Positions 44,601 to 55,402 of a stretch of 64,000 nucleotides of DNA are shown in pieces. A program made the position numbers and the translations under genes. The notes under the pieces are model-generated. The model was given only the letters and a program-made list of their open reading frames with translations, ran no database searches and was not told the origin of the DNA. Position 1 is the stretch's first letter, and each line of letters starts with the position of its first letter. Source of the stretch: Capniomyces stellatus (Eukaryota; Kickxellomycota; Harpellomycetes; Harpellales; Legeriomycetaceae). The stretch spans positions 18,958-82,957 of the forward strand of contig LUVW01000037.1 in assembly GCA_001661515.1 (NCBI GenBank), read 5' to 3'.

Positions 44601-47553
44601 CTAAACAAGCTCGCTGACAACTCTAAAGTTCAGCATTCTATTTTCTTTTTGGCCGTTTGGGCTGATAACTAGCAGGTCCAAGCAGCTCAAGGTGTCAAGG
44701 ATGTTGAAAGGCATTAACGTTCCAATGATATCCAGTATATACACTTTAGAGTTGGTAGATGTGGTCGCCTTCAATAAGCTTAAAGCAGCTATCCTGAACT
44801 CGGAGTTCATAAATGGCTTTGGCGATGCTATGTAGTTTGTTGGCAACGCTGCATTCTTTACGTTTGACACTGCCTTGGTGGTTGCTGATGCATTGTTGTT
44901 TAGAAACTCAACTAGCCTATCTATATTTTGCGCCTTTCTAACTTGAATCTGTGACTCGTAGGTCCCATCAATCGATCTAATTGAAAAATTAACACCAGCA
45001 AAGTGCGCTTAAACAATATACGTGCATTGTATTATATTCCAATCAAATGCATGAAGTGTCAGCTTGAGCATATTTATTTATATGCTCATTTATATATTTA
45101 TTTATACATTTATTACCTTGTGTCTAAACATAATTCATCGGTTTTATTGCCCAAAAGCCCAGGTTTGCTGCTCGAGTTAGTATCATGACCATCGTCTGTT
45201 TCGCCAATACCGTCGTTGAAATCAACGGCCCGCTTTCCTTTTTTGTTTGGCAGGCTAAATTCAATACCTATATATCAGCAACACAGTATCTTTTAATTGG
45301 CTGTTTGGTTACAAAACACTGGTATAAGCTAAAATACACCAAATTGCACCGGATATCGTTTGTATAAACAACTTTTGAGATGGTAACCTTGCTTATGCAG
45401 CACATTTCTTAGTCCTCTTGTTGACGTATTAATCAACACAACTTGCTCATCAGCGCCAGCAGTATCTGTATTGACTGCGCTGTTTATGTTGGACTCTGTG
45501 ATCCCAAATTTATCCGCATGTCCAGCCAAAGTCTGCTTTGTAATAAATAGACAGACGATTCCATCCTGCGTTACATAAAAATACTTGTACTTGGTTGGGT
45601 TTATCCGCTGCAAATAGCTCAGAGACCTCAAACTTTCCTTCCTACATCAACCAACGGAAACAGATGTTATTAAACCATATCTCCCTGCCCACGCAACCAT
45701 TAACCGTAACAAACGCACTGGTCAAAAATATTTATACTTTGCATTTTTTTTCTTCCTTTTCAAGCGGGAAAAAAAATGTAGAAAAGGCAGCAGTACTTGC
45801 CATTTAGACACCCCATTTGAATGAAATTCATCAGCCTCCAAACTGCTTGAATCTCGCTTGCCTTGTCGGGTTTGATATTGAGGTTGGGTCTGAGGTTGGT
45901 GTTCTCGTTGCGCCCTTTTGATTAATTTGTATTCATATACAACCAAAGAATCAAAAAAAACCTCCTATTACCAGAATACGGATATGAATACAAATTCAAA
46001 TACAAGCACACACATTTATGGTTTGCTTCAGTTTAGCCAGATAATATTTATTCACCAACGTGAATTTTTTATTTTATTTTTTTATATTTTTGCTTACTAA
46101 ATTTTTATCACTTGGTGTATTCCCCAACAAGCTACACTCACGTATCTTTGTCATAGTATCAACCAATTTGTCCAGGGTTTTGGACTGGTTTCCAAAAGTA
46201 AACTTCAAGTGTGTTTTGATTGTCCATTCGTTTAGCTGTTCTTGGCACCTTCCAACACCGAATCCCAATTTGCTTTTATCTGCATCTTCACTCTCGCCCT
46301 CACAGGCGTTTATTGAAACTGCAACAAAGTTGTTCGTATTTACAACAACAGGTTCCTTTTCTATTTTTTTCATTTTTATTTCATCGTGCTTCCGTTTTCT
46401 CTAATATGTACATCAACATAATATTACACCAGCCCGGCCTCCGCTCTTGGTTATTCATTCAAAACATCACCGTGTTTTTTCTTACCCTCTCCATTGCACT
46501 TGAAATCTGCGCTGGAGCTTGTACCGGTGCACGCCCCATTCCCACTTCCAACTCTTTATGCTCTAATAGCTTATCGCCTATCTCGTGTGTACGCTGTCCT
46601 TGTACGTCGAATCTAGACTTACCAATTGGCTTGTACTCACACCTGAATAGGCTTGAGTCTTGGATGTTCTCGTCGCAGTCATACTCGTACCCATCAGCTT
46701 CGCCGCCATATCCTTCCTCGCCGTATTCAAGCTCACAATCCGAGTCAAACTCGTGTTTATTATCCTCGTACACGCTTTTTACAAAACCAACCTCGGCACT
46801 GGACTCTCTATACCCATGTTTTGTCTCTCCATAACCTACGCTCTTTTCTGAATCAATTAATAGGGTCGAGTCCACAGGTTTCAACTCATTTGAAATGCTA
46901 ATACCACTCGTCATGCTTGTTATCTCCTCAAGCTGCTTCAACAGCCTAAAGGGTCCATTTTCTAGCTTGTTTCCCCTAATCTCGTCTCTGTTTTCGCTGT
47001 TTTTCCGCCTCCAGTCATCGTCTACATTCCTTTTATCCGAAACCAAGAATGGATTTATAACAGCTGCAGTACCTGCACAACTATCTTCTACTCTATAACC
47101 TTTAAAATCTGGATTAACACTCTCAGCATTTTCATAGTTTCCTGCTTTTGCATCTTTAGAAAGATTGTGCTTCAGCTCTATTTGTTGTTATTGTTTATTT
47201 ATAATTTACACCCAACCTTACTTGTTTTTATACCAACAAATATTCAACTACCAGTCTACTAACCTGCTTTTCCATCGCTAAAGTTAACTGGATTTAATTC
47301 TTTTTGCTTATTATCTTCAACCAAGCTTCTCGATCCGCTCCTTATTTTATTGTCTGTGCCGAGCTTCAATGTAGAATCTCTTCTCTTTAATTGCTGTTGC
47401 CTCTGTTCAATTGTTTAACGAAATTGTTATCAAAAGCATAATTGAATATTATTAAAAGGTTTCTAATTTACCAATTTTAAAAAACCAATCGTTTGAGCTT
47501 ACTTTAAGTTCAGCCAAGCTTGACGGTTTTTTTAAACGCCTATCCCCTAACAT
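44601..47553 (-). CDS. DONSON: DONSON homologue (replisome/CMG assembly factor)
   Basis: Eight exons keep phase: 47553-47503, 47402-47264, 47177-46486, 46400-46098, 45964-45797, 45637-45388, 45267-45117 and 44976-44601, giving 709 residues. In animals DONSON helps deliver and assemble the CMG helicase at origins and protects forks. The N-terminal half is charged and low-complexity. The conserved C-terminal half shows EWTIKTHLKFTF (family: DWSLKT..), DSLVVYEY, YKYFYVTQDGIVCLF, INTSTRGLRNVLHKQGIEFSLP (animal: SPTTRGLREAM.NEGIEFSLP) and ILDIIGTLMPFNILDTL. These occur in the same order as in animal DONSON. The IEFSLP block is created by splicing exon 6 to exon 7, which supports the model. The gene is convergent with MGS1, 233 bp apart. 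Model yeasts lack an evident orthologue as far as I know. Confidence 0.78.
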
Positions 47554-48150
47554 GGTATTTGGATGAATTTCTGTACTGTATAAAGTAACGTGTCGGTCAA
47601 AAGCGCTTCACAACAACGACGTTGAGAGAATATCGAGAATAGTAGATAAAAAAAATGGTGAAAAAAAAATTAAAAACAAACAAATAAATTCAAAATAAAC
47701 ATTGCGGATAAATCAATAAATTTGTTTTTGATTGGCTATAACCAAATATTCAAAATACTCAAACAACAAACGCTATGACCAAGTCAGAAAAAGGGAAACG
47801 AGCAAAATCAGAAAAAAGAGGTCGCGTTCAAGGCTCGAGTAGAAATAATATAAATGTTTCCTCTGTCAAACTAGTAAACCAAATGGATGTAACTGTACTT
47901 AATAGATTAATATTCAAGTGCTAGGATCACACTTTAAAGACAGAATTTGTTATGCCGATTAATTAAGCAGACTATGAAGTGCGATAAAAGCATCATTAAA
48001 CAAAATATAATGATAAAAAAAATAAAAACTGGATCGTAGCAACTTTAAAACGATATAACGATTACAAGCTAAAGAGTTAAAACAATAAAAGTTATAAACC
48101 TATAAATGCGCACTAATTGTGCAAAAATCAAAGTATGTATTCAATATACT
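47554..48150. other. Intergenic, no gene seen
   Basis: A/T-rich space between the DONSON start and the 3' end of the repeat-protein gene, both on the minus strand. It probably includes the DONSON promoter. No further element recognised. Confidence 0.5.
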
Positions 48151-51100
48151 TTAAACATAACTCTCAATCAATGCTACTATAGCATCCAACAAAATATCCA
48201 ATGTCTCCTTTGGGAAAATGCTACTTAGTATTCTTGCCAACTGTTGTCTAACTTCTCGTATCGCTGCTTTGAATTCTGGTGAGTTGATGTCTAATGCCGG
48301 TGAATTTGGTGTAACTGGTGCCTCTGGAGCTGGTGGTGCTGGTGCTTCTGGTGCTGGTGCTTCAGGAGTTGGTGGTGGGACTGGTGCTTCAGGAGTTGGT
48401 GGTGCTGGTGTTTCAGGAATTGGTGGTGCTGGTGTTTCTGGTGCTGGTGAAACAGGTGCTTCAGGAGTTGGTGAAACTGGTGCTTCAGGAATTGGTGGTG
48501 CTGGTGTTTCTGGAGTTGGTGAAACTGGTGTTTCAGGAGTTGGTGAAACTGGTGTTTCTGGAGCTGGTGGTGCTGGTGTTTCTGGTGCTGGTGTTTCAGG
48601 AATTGGTGAAACTGGTGCTTCAGGAGTTGGTGTAACTGGTGCCTCTGGAGCTGGTGGTGCTGGTGTTTCTGGTGCTGGTGTTTCAGGAATTGGTGAAACT
48701 GGTACTTCAGGAGTTGGTGGTGCTGGTGCTTCAGGAGTTGGTGGCGCTGGTGTCTCAGGAATTGGTGAAACTGGTGTCTCAGGAATTGGTGAAACTGGTG
48801 TCTCAGGAGTTGGTGGTGGAACTGGTGCTTCAGGAGTTGGTGGTGGAACTGGTGCTTCAGGAGCTGGTGTAACTGGTGTCTCAGGAGTTGGTGTAACTGG
48901 TGCCTCTGGAGCTGGTGGTGCTGGTGTTTCTGGTGCTGGTGTTTCAGGAATTGGTGAAACTGGTACTTCAGGAGTTGGTGGTGCTGGTGCTTCAGGAGTT
49001 GGTGGCGCTGGTGTCTCAGGAATTGGTGAAACTGGTGTCTCAGGAATTGGTGAAACTGGTGTCTCAGGAGTTGGTGGTGGAACTGGTGCTTCAGGAGTTG
49101 GTGGTGGAACTGGTGCTTCAGGAGCTGGTGTAACTGGTGTCTCAGGAGTTGGTGTAACTGGTGCCTCTGGAGCTGGTGGTGCTGGTGTTTCTGGTGCTGG
49201 TGAAACTGGTGTCTCAGGAGTTGGCGGTGCTGGTGCTTCAGGAGTTGGTGGCGCTGGTGTCTCAGGAATTGGTGAAACTGGTGTCTCAGGAGTTGGTGAA
49301 ACTGGTGTCTCAGGAGCTGGTGAAACTGGTGCTTCAGGAGCTGGTGTAACTGGTGTCTCAGGAGTTGGTGGTGCTGGTGCTTCAGGAGTTGGTGGTGCTA
49401 GTGTTTCTGGAGTTGGTGGAGAAACTGGTGCTTCAGGAGTTGGTGTAACTGGTGCTTCAGGAATTGGTGAAACTGGTGCTTCAGGAGTTGGTGGTGGAAC
49501 TGGTGCTTCAGGAGTTGGTGAAACTGGTGTTTCTGGAGCTGGTGGTGCTGGTGTTTCTGGTGCTGGTGTTTCAGGAATTGGTGAAACTGGTACTTCAGGA
49601 GTTGGTGGTGCTGGTGCTTCAGGAGTTGGTGGCGCTGGTGTCTCAGGAATTGGTGAAACTGGTGTCTCAGGAATTGGTGAAACTGGTGTCTCAGGAGTTG
49701 GTGGTGGAACTGGTGCTTCAGGAGTTGGTGGTGGAACTGGTGCTTCAGGAGCTGGTGTAACTGGTGTCTCAGGAGTTGGTGTAACTGGTGCCTCTGGAGC
49801 TGGTGGTGCTGGTGTTTCTGGTGCTGGTGAAACTGGTGTCTCAGGAGTTGGCGGTGCTGGTGCTTCAGGAGTTGGTGGCGCTGGTGTCTCAGGAATTGGT
49901 GAAACTGGTGTCTCAGGAGTTGGTGAAACTGGTGTCTCAGGAGCTGGTGAAACTGGTGCTTCAGGAGCTGGTGTAACTGGTGTCTCAGGAGTTGGTGGTG
50001 CTGGTGCTTCAGGAGTTGGTGGTGCTAGTGTTTCTGGAGTTGGTGGAGAAACTGGTGCTTCAGGAGTTGGTGTAACTGGTGCTTCAGGAATTGGTGAAAC
50101 TGGTGCTTCAGGAGTTGGTGGTGGAACTGGTGCTTCAGGAGTTGGTGAAACTGGTGTTTCTGGAGCTGGTGGTGCTGGTGTTTCTGGTGCTGGTGTTTCA
50201 GGAATTGGTGAAACTGGTACTTCAGGAGTTGGCGGTGCTGGTGCTTCAGGAGTTGGTGGTGCTAGTGTTTCTGGAGTTGGTGGAGAAACTGGTGCTTCAG
50301 GAGTTGGTGTAACTGGTGCTTCAGGAGTTGGTGAAACTGGTGNNNNNNNNNNNNNNNNNNNNNNNNNNNNNNNNNNNNNNNNNNNNNNNNNNNNNNNNNN
50401 NNNNNNNNNNNNNNNNNNNNNNNNNNNNNNNNNNNNNNNNNNNNNNNNNNNNNNNNNNNNNNNNNNNNNNNNNNNNNNNNNNNNNNNNNNNNNNNNNNNN
50501 NNNNNNNNNNNNNNNNNNNNNNNNNNNNNNNNNNNNNNNNNNNNNNNNNNNNNNNNNNNNNNNNNNNNNNNNNNNNNNNNNNNNNNNNNNNNNNNNNNNN
50601 NNNNNNNNNNNNNNNNNNNNNNNNNNNNNNNNNNNNNNNNNNNNNNNNNNNNNNNNNNNNNNNNNNNNNNNNNNNNNNNNNNNNNNNNNNNNNNNNNNNN
50701 NNNNNNNNNNNNNNNNNNNNNNNNNNNNNNNNNNNNNNNNNNTTGGTGAAACTGGTGCTTCAGGAGTTGGTGGTGCTGGTGCTTCAGGAGTTGGTGGTGC
50801 TGGTGTCTCAGGAGTTGGTGAAACTGGTGTCTCAGGAGTTGGTGGTGCTGGTGCTTCAGGAATTGGTGGTGCTGGTGCTTCAGGAGCTGGTGTAACTGGT
50901 GTCTCAGGAATTGGTGGTGCTGGTGCTTCAGGAATTGGTGGTGCTGGTGTTTCAGGAATTGGTGTAACTGGTGTCTCTGGAGCTGGTGGTGCTGGTGTTT
51001 CAGGAATTGGTGTAACTGGTGTCTCAGGAGCTGGTGAAACTGGTGCTTCAGGAGTTGGTGGAGCTGGTGTTTCTGGAGCAGCAGGTATTTCATTGTTTGG

Positions 51101-51730
51101 TAGTTCGTCATTTAAGTCATTTTCGTCCGAGTTTATTTCATTATTTATAAATTAATTATATTTTATTTTATTTGGTTATATTTATCTTTAAATCAATATC
51201 TTGATAATTTAATAGTATCAGTTGATTTTCCTACCTATACTATCTACATCTTGATTATCAATCTTGTTCCTTTCCTTTTGTCTTTCTTGGATTATTTTTC
51301 TAGCATCGTTTATTGATTTAATTATGATTTCGCTTAAGTTGGTGTTTTGCAAAATGCTTTTTAACAGATCATTTCTTTGATCGCTATCGATGGGCAAGTC
51401 GTTATTAATTCTTTCCTTTTCAATAATTTCGTTTAGTTTTTTGTTTACTTGCGTTATAATGTTTTCTACAAGCGTTTTAAGAATATCATTGCTTATAAGT
51501 GTTGGTCTTGTTTCTTGACTTGTTGATTTATTGCTTATTTTTGCATTTCCAACGGCTTTTTGGTCCGGCACGTCCTCGTTTCTGTCATCAACATTAGTTA
51601 TCGGAAGCCCTTGTCCGTTATTTATGATGTTTCTTTGTGGCGCTTGTATTGCATTTGCGTTTAAAGAGCCTGGCTGGCCTAGCACGCTAATAGCAAGCGA
51701 TCCTAAGATCACTCCGACTCTAATCCTCAT
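48151..51730 (-). CDS. Secreted Pro/Glu-rich octapeptide-repeat protein (broken by an assembly gap)
   Basis: Exon 1 (51730-51235) encodes a signal peptide ([18 protein letters not shown]) and about 145 hydrophilic residues with a predicted helical part ([17 protein letters not shown]). Exon 2 probably starts at 51072, after the AG in tgctgctccag, which restores phase (G|AA). It then encodes a long array of an eight-residue unit, P-[T/A/I]-P-E-[A/T]-P-[V/A]-[S/T/P], with occasional 9- or 6-residue variants, down to about 48303. A unique 45-50-residue C-terminus follows ([21 protein letters not shown]...ALIESYV), amphipathic and helical. The 400-N gap (50343-50742) is a placeholder, so frame across it and true length are unknown. 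The product would be acidic, extended, Pro-rich and a good O-glycosylation target, as in wall, mucin-like or adhesive proteins. The function is unknown. Confidence 0.75.
48303..51072. repeat. 24-bp tandem repeat array with higher-order duplications
   Basis: The coding repeat is built from 24-base units (with 27-base and 18-base variants). Blocks are duplicated on a larger scale: 48639-48872 recurs at 48900-49133 (shift 261 bp, 87 codons). The 49161-49349 block recurs at 49788-49976, and sequence starting at 49452 recurs from 50079 (both shift 627 bp, 209 codons). All shifts are multiples of three. The array continues on both sides of the N gap. Confidence 0.93.
50343..50742. other. Assembly gap (400 N)
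   Basis: Exactly 400 N inside the repeat array, so the size is probably nominal. Frame cannot be carried across it. Confidence 0.99.
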
Positions 51731-53019
51731 TATGCAGTGCTGCCTGTTTTAAAATTAAGATGATTTATTATAGTGTTAGAATTATTATTGTGTGCACAAT
51801 CTTTATTTAATGTAACAAATGCCAATGCAGATATTGTCCAAATTAGTTTTGATGGTAGAAAGATATTGAATTCGGTCGCTCCTTATATATGGTTTCCCGT
51901 TAACAATGAAAGTAAAATTGATATTTCTAGCATCGCTTGCTTTATCAGTATGCGTTTACAAAGATAGCATTCTTTTGTTGTAGCTACCCAGTTGTATTGC
52001 CTTCAATTTCCATATATTGCAATTTACAGCTCATTTATTTCACAAGTCTATCGGTTTTGCGTGACAAGTTTGGTGTTTTCATGTAACACATTTTTTTTCT
52101 ACTCCCAACTGCCTGAAGCACAGAAACAGACAATTGACATTTAAAATGAATAAACCTTTGGGACAATTACTGCATCTCCTACTCATTGGGTGTTCCAAAC
52201 CAATCATCAAGTTTGCTATCCAAAACATATACTGTAAACTGCTTTGAAACCCCGAGACGGTGATAAACTGTATTATAAAGTATCATACAGTGTTGATTTA
52301 GTTGATGAAATATTGCAACTCGGATGCAAACAATCGAACTTTTTGATTTGGATGTTTCAGCTTTTAATATCAGTGACTTTTGTGTACTATGACCTTGGCG
52401 GTGAAGATGTAAGTGGGGTAAAATAGTACCACGTTACTTTGGTGCAACTATTTGATGACTTATTCAAAGTGTACCGTCCGATGCTTTCAAACTTTGCTTG
52501 CATCCATTGTTTTGTTTCCAGTTGTGTTGTGATACTCTAACTGTTTGTAGCCAGTTATTCGCTATTTCCGTTTCATCACCTTTTTCTTTTCGGCTTTACC
52601 TTTTCAAGGCACAGAGCCGCATTTCAAGGCATTTTGATGTTATTACATTTACAATCTATAAAGATCACCAATTTGTATTGGATAAAGGATGCTGTAATAA
52701 CTTGAGATTTATAATACCGCTTTATTTAATTAACAATCATGGTATCTACAAGATGTAAAGCGATCTTTTTATCTTGTTACTTTAACGCTAGGGTGGGTGA
52801 GCCTCACGAGTCAAAATTTTTTTATTAATGAAATAGAGTTATTTTTTATTGATGTTTTGTTTTGTTTTTTATTTTTTTATTTTATTTTTTGATTTTAAGG
52901 TTGCTTTTTTTTATTTACGTTAACTTTGTTTACTTATATTTATCTGATTCAATCTGAATAGAATTCTACAACACATATATATACATTTCCAAATTGATTA
53001 AAGCCAAATAAGTAAAAGG
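51731..53019. other. Intergenic, no convincing gene
   Basis: Divergent upstream region of the repeat-protein gene (-) and the carrier gene (+). Short ORFs such as 52244-52426 and 52498-52758 have no recognisable domain. T-rich from 52830 to 52950; TATATATA just upstream of the carrier ATG (52975-52985). Confidence 0.5.
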
Positions 53020-53931
53020 ATGAGCAACGACTTTTCAAAAAAGCAAGCAATCTTAGATTGTGTGGCAGGATCGGTTGGTGGGATTGGTCAGGTTTTAGCG
53101 GGTCAGCCATTTGACACAATCAAAGTAAGAATGCAAACTCAAAGTCACCTGTACAACGGGGCAATTGATTGCTTGAAAAAAACAATTAAAAACGATGGGT
53201 TTGCTGGATTGTATAAAGGAACCCTGAGCCCTTTAATGGGAGTAGGGCTCTGCGTGTCAATACAGTTTTTGACAATGGAACATATGAAGAGGACATTTTC
53301 CAAGAGCAACATAAGCCGAAACAGGCCAGGTCAGCTGACAGAGAGCCAGCTGTTTATGGCAGGAGCAACGGCAGGAATAGCAAACTCGGTAGTTTCGGGG
53401 CCAGTTGAGCATATAAGGGTACGAATGCAGGTTCAAACGGCAACTGAGGGGGGAGCAAAGCCGCTGTATTCAGGGACATTGGACTGTATCAAGAAGATCT
53501 ATAGCCAGCATGGGCTAAAAGGGATATATAAAGGCCAGGTCCCAACTTTGTATAGAGAGTTTTTTGGATACGGAGTGTACTTTGCAACGTATGAATACTT
53601 GGTGCAAAAATCAATACTGAACAGTGGTGTTAAGAGAGAAGAGCTACCAAGCTGGAAGCTTTGTCTTTTTGGGTCATCTGCGGGATACTCAATGTGGCTG
53701 CTGTTCTACCCGGTCGATGCAATCAAGAGTAAAATGCAGACTGATGGGTTTGTAAAAGGAAGTGGAAAGATGTTTGAGGGATCCATGGACTGCTTGAGAA
53801 AAACAATAAGAAATGACGGTGTCAAGGGCTTGTTTAGAGGTTTGACCCCGTGCTTGCTTCGTGCAGCTCCAGCAAATGCAGCAACTTTTGTATGCTTTGA
53901 GTTCACCATGAGATATTTACAAAAAATGTAG
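53020..53931 (+). CDS. Mitochondrial carrier family protein, Ymc1-like
   Basis: Single-exon gene of 303 residues, the usual carrier length. It contains three repeats of about 100 residues with the signature Px[D/E]xx[K/R]: QPFDTIKVRMQ, GPVEHIRVRMQ (Gly replacing Pro) and YPVDAIKSKMQ. Each repeat is followed by a GLYKG, GIYKG or GLFRG motif. The second signature and TLYREFFGYGVYFATYEYLV resemble the Ymc1/Ymc2 and carnitine/basic amino-acid branch. These carriers exchange small metabolites across the inner mitochondrial membrane; the substrate (glycine/glutamate-related in yeast Ymc proteins, or acylcarnitine) cannot be settled from sequence. The tail LQKM ends directly after the sixth helix. 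The gene is convergent with the Tda10-like gene. Confidence 0.9.
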   Translation: MSNDFSKKQAILDCVAGSVGGIGQVLAGQPFDTIKVRMQTQSHLYNGAIDCLKKTIKNDGFAGLYKGTLSPLMGVGLCVSIQFLTMEHMKRTFSKSNISRNRPGQLTESQLFMAGATAGIANSVVSGPVEHIRVRMQVQTATEGGAKPLYSGTLDCIKKIYSQHGLKGIYKGQVPTLYREFFGYGVYFATYEYLVQKSILNSGVKREELPSWKLCLFGSSAGYSMWLLFYPVDAIKSKMQTDGFVKGSGKMFEGSMDCLRKTIRNDGVKGLFRGLTPCLLRAAPANAATFVCFEFTMRYLQKM

Positions 53932-54275
53932 TCATTTTCATAGTCTTGATTTGGGTTTAACTATATATGATATGATATGATATGATATGGTATCCTTATT
54001 TTATCTCAATTACACTCCTGGCGACTAATCCGTTAGGTCAAAGGCCGAGATGTTTGATCATACTTCAATAAAAATAAAGTGTAGAAACCTTAAGCACATT
54101 CAATGTGTATATGCCCAAATAAACCAACCATCTGAAAACACGATATTCCTTTTTCAGTGTATGTTTAAATGTCTTTCAATAAAAATATAAAAAAATTCAA
54201 TAAAAAAAAAGCCTAAATGTGCGTTTAACTTCACACTTTGATCTCGGCAATATTGGTTTAGGTAGCCTTACTGGT
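53932..54275. other. Convergent intergenic region
   Basis: Short 3' spacer with a run of ATATG/ATATGAT units at 53967-53992. No gene seen. Confidence 0.5.
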
Positions 54276-55402
54276 CTAGTTTTCTTGAACGGTCAACACA
54301 TCTCGGTTTTTATCCAAGACTATTTTTAGCTGCTCAACTTTGCTCCCATCGCTTCGTTCGATATAGCCGACGCTGTTGAGTTCAGACCCGTTAACTTCGT
54401 AGCAGGGCATGAACCGGTCTACAAAGTCGTATACTTGGTCCTTGGTCATAGTTCCTTTGTCTGTAGAGTTCTCTTCCTTTATTTTCTCCGCGAGTTTAAC
54501 CTCTTGCTCCCATCTCCATTCGTAAATGTAGTTCAGGTCAAGGGTTTTGATATGGACAAACATGTCGAACAAATCATACCACTTGGATCTATGGGCCTCA
54601 AGCAGAGAATTTATAGACTTTATACTTTCTATCGAGTTTGATAGTGTTTTTGGGTATTTTTCGGAATCTTGGAAGTTTTTACTAAAAATAGTATCGATTT
54701 TTGTTGGGCTAACAGGCAAATATCCCATATTCCAGCCTTCAAATATCACTACGTCTACTGGTTCTTTGATACTTTCCCACTTTTCAACAGGTAGTCTGTC
54801 ACCTAAACCGCCATTCATTGACTTTCCATACTTGGGAATTTTAACTCCGTTTTCGAAGCGCTTTGGATCTGTGCTCAACATCTTCAAGTCCAAAAGAGTT
54901 TTTCTTCCCAAATCCACATCAATTGTGCCTGCATTGCCCCGAAACCTCAACAACCCATTATCTTTGTTTTGCTCTGCAAGTTTCAGTTGATCTTTATACG
55001 AAAGGTACAAATCATCAGCCGAAAATGCGACGGTGGAAAGCCCGTGTTCATCGCCCAGCCTACTTACTATCCTGTTACTTAGCGTAGTTTTCCCTATTCG
55101 GTGAAATAAAGTAATTCATTTTTTGTTCAGTCACAGTTATCTTATTAATTTTATTAAAATAACATTTGTATTTTTAATTGATTGAATCCATTATTTGTTC
55201 CATTTAAATATGCAAAAATGTTTAAATGCTGAATATTGCTACTGAGTATTGTAGATTGAAATACTCAAATACCTCCTCCCTGTGGTCCAGAGAATCCCAC
55301 GATTAATGGCCTCTTGCTTTTATCCACTTTTTTGACATTCTTGACTATAAAGTCAACAATTATTCCAGCCTTTCTGTTAACATTTTCAATTGCGCTTGCC
55401 AT
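54276..55402 (-). CDS. TDA10: Tda10-like P-loop kinase (D-glycerate 3-kinase family)
   Basis: Two exons, 55402-55273 and 55093-54276, joined in phase 1, giving 315 residues. The junction falls inside the P-loop and creates GPQGGGKTT (residues 39-47). Further family blocks are FSADDLYLSYKDQ, LLRFRGNAGTIDVDLG, PKYGKSMNGGLGDR and VVIFEGWNMGYLPV, all typical of the yeast Tda10 / plant glycerate kinase group. The C-terminal part has YEWRWEQEVKL and a FVDRFMPCYE block, again as in Tda10. The plant enzyme phosphorylates D-glycerate; the substrate of the fungal branch is not firmly known. Yeast Tda10 has about 290 residues, so this protein is full length. Start chosen at the only ATG before the P-loop exon. 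Confidence 0.9.

Noticed and set aside
48218..50749. Plus-strand Gly-rich, collagen-like ORF of 843 codons
   Set aside because: It is the antisense shadow of the minus-strand octapeptide repeat. The minus reading has a signal peptide exon and unique end domains; the plus reading has neither.
52244..52758. Possible exons before the mitochondrial carrier gene
   Set aside because: No recognisable protein motif and no in-phase splice partners; the carrier is complete as a single exon.
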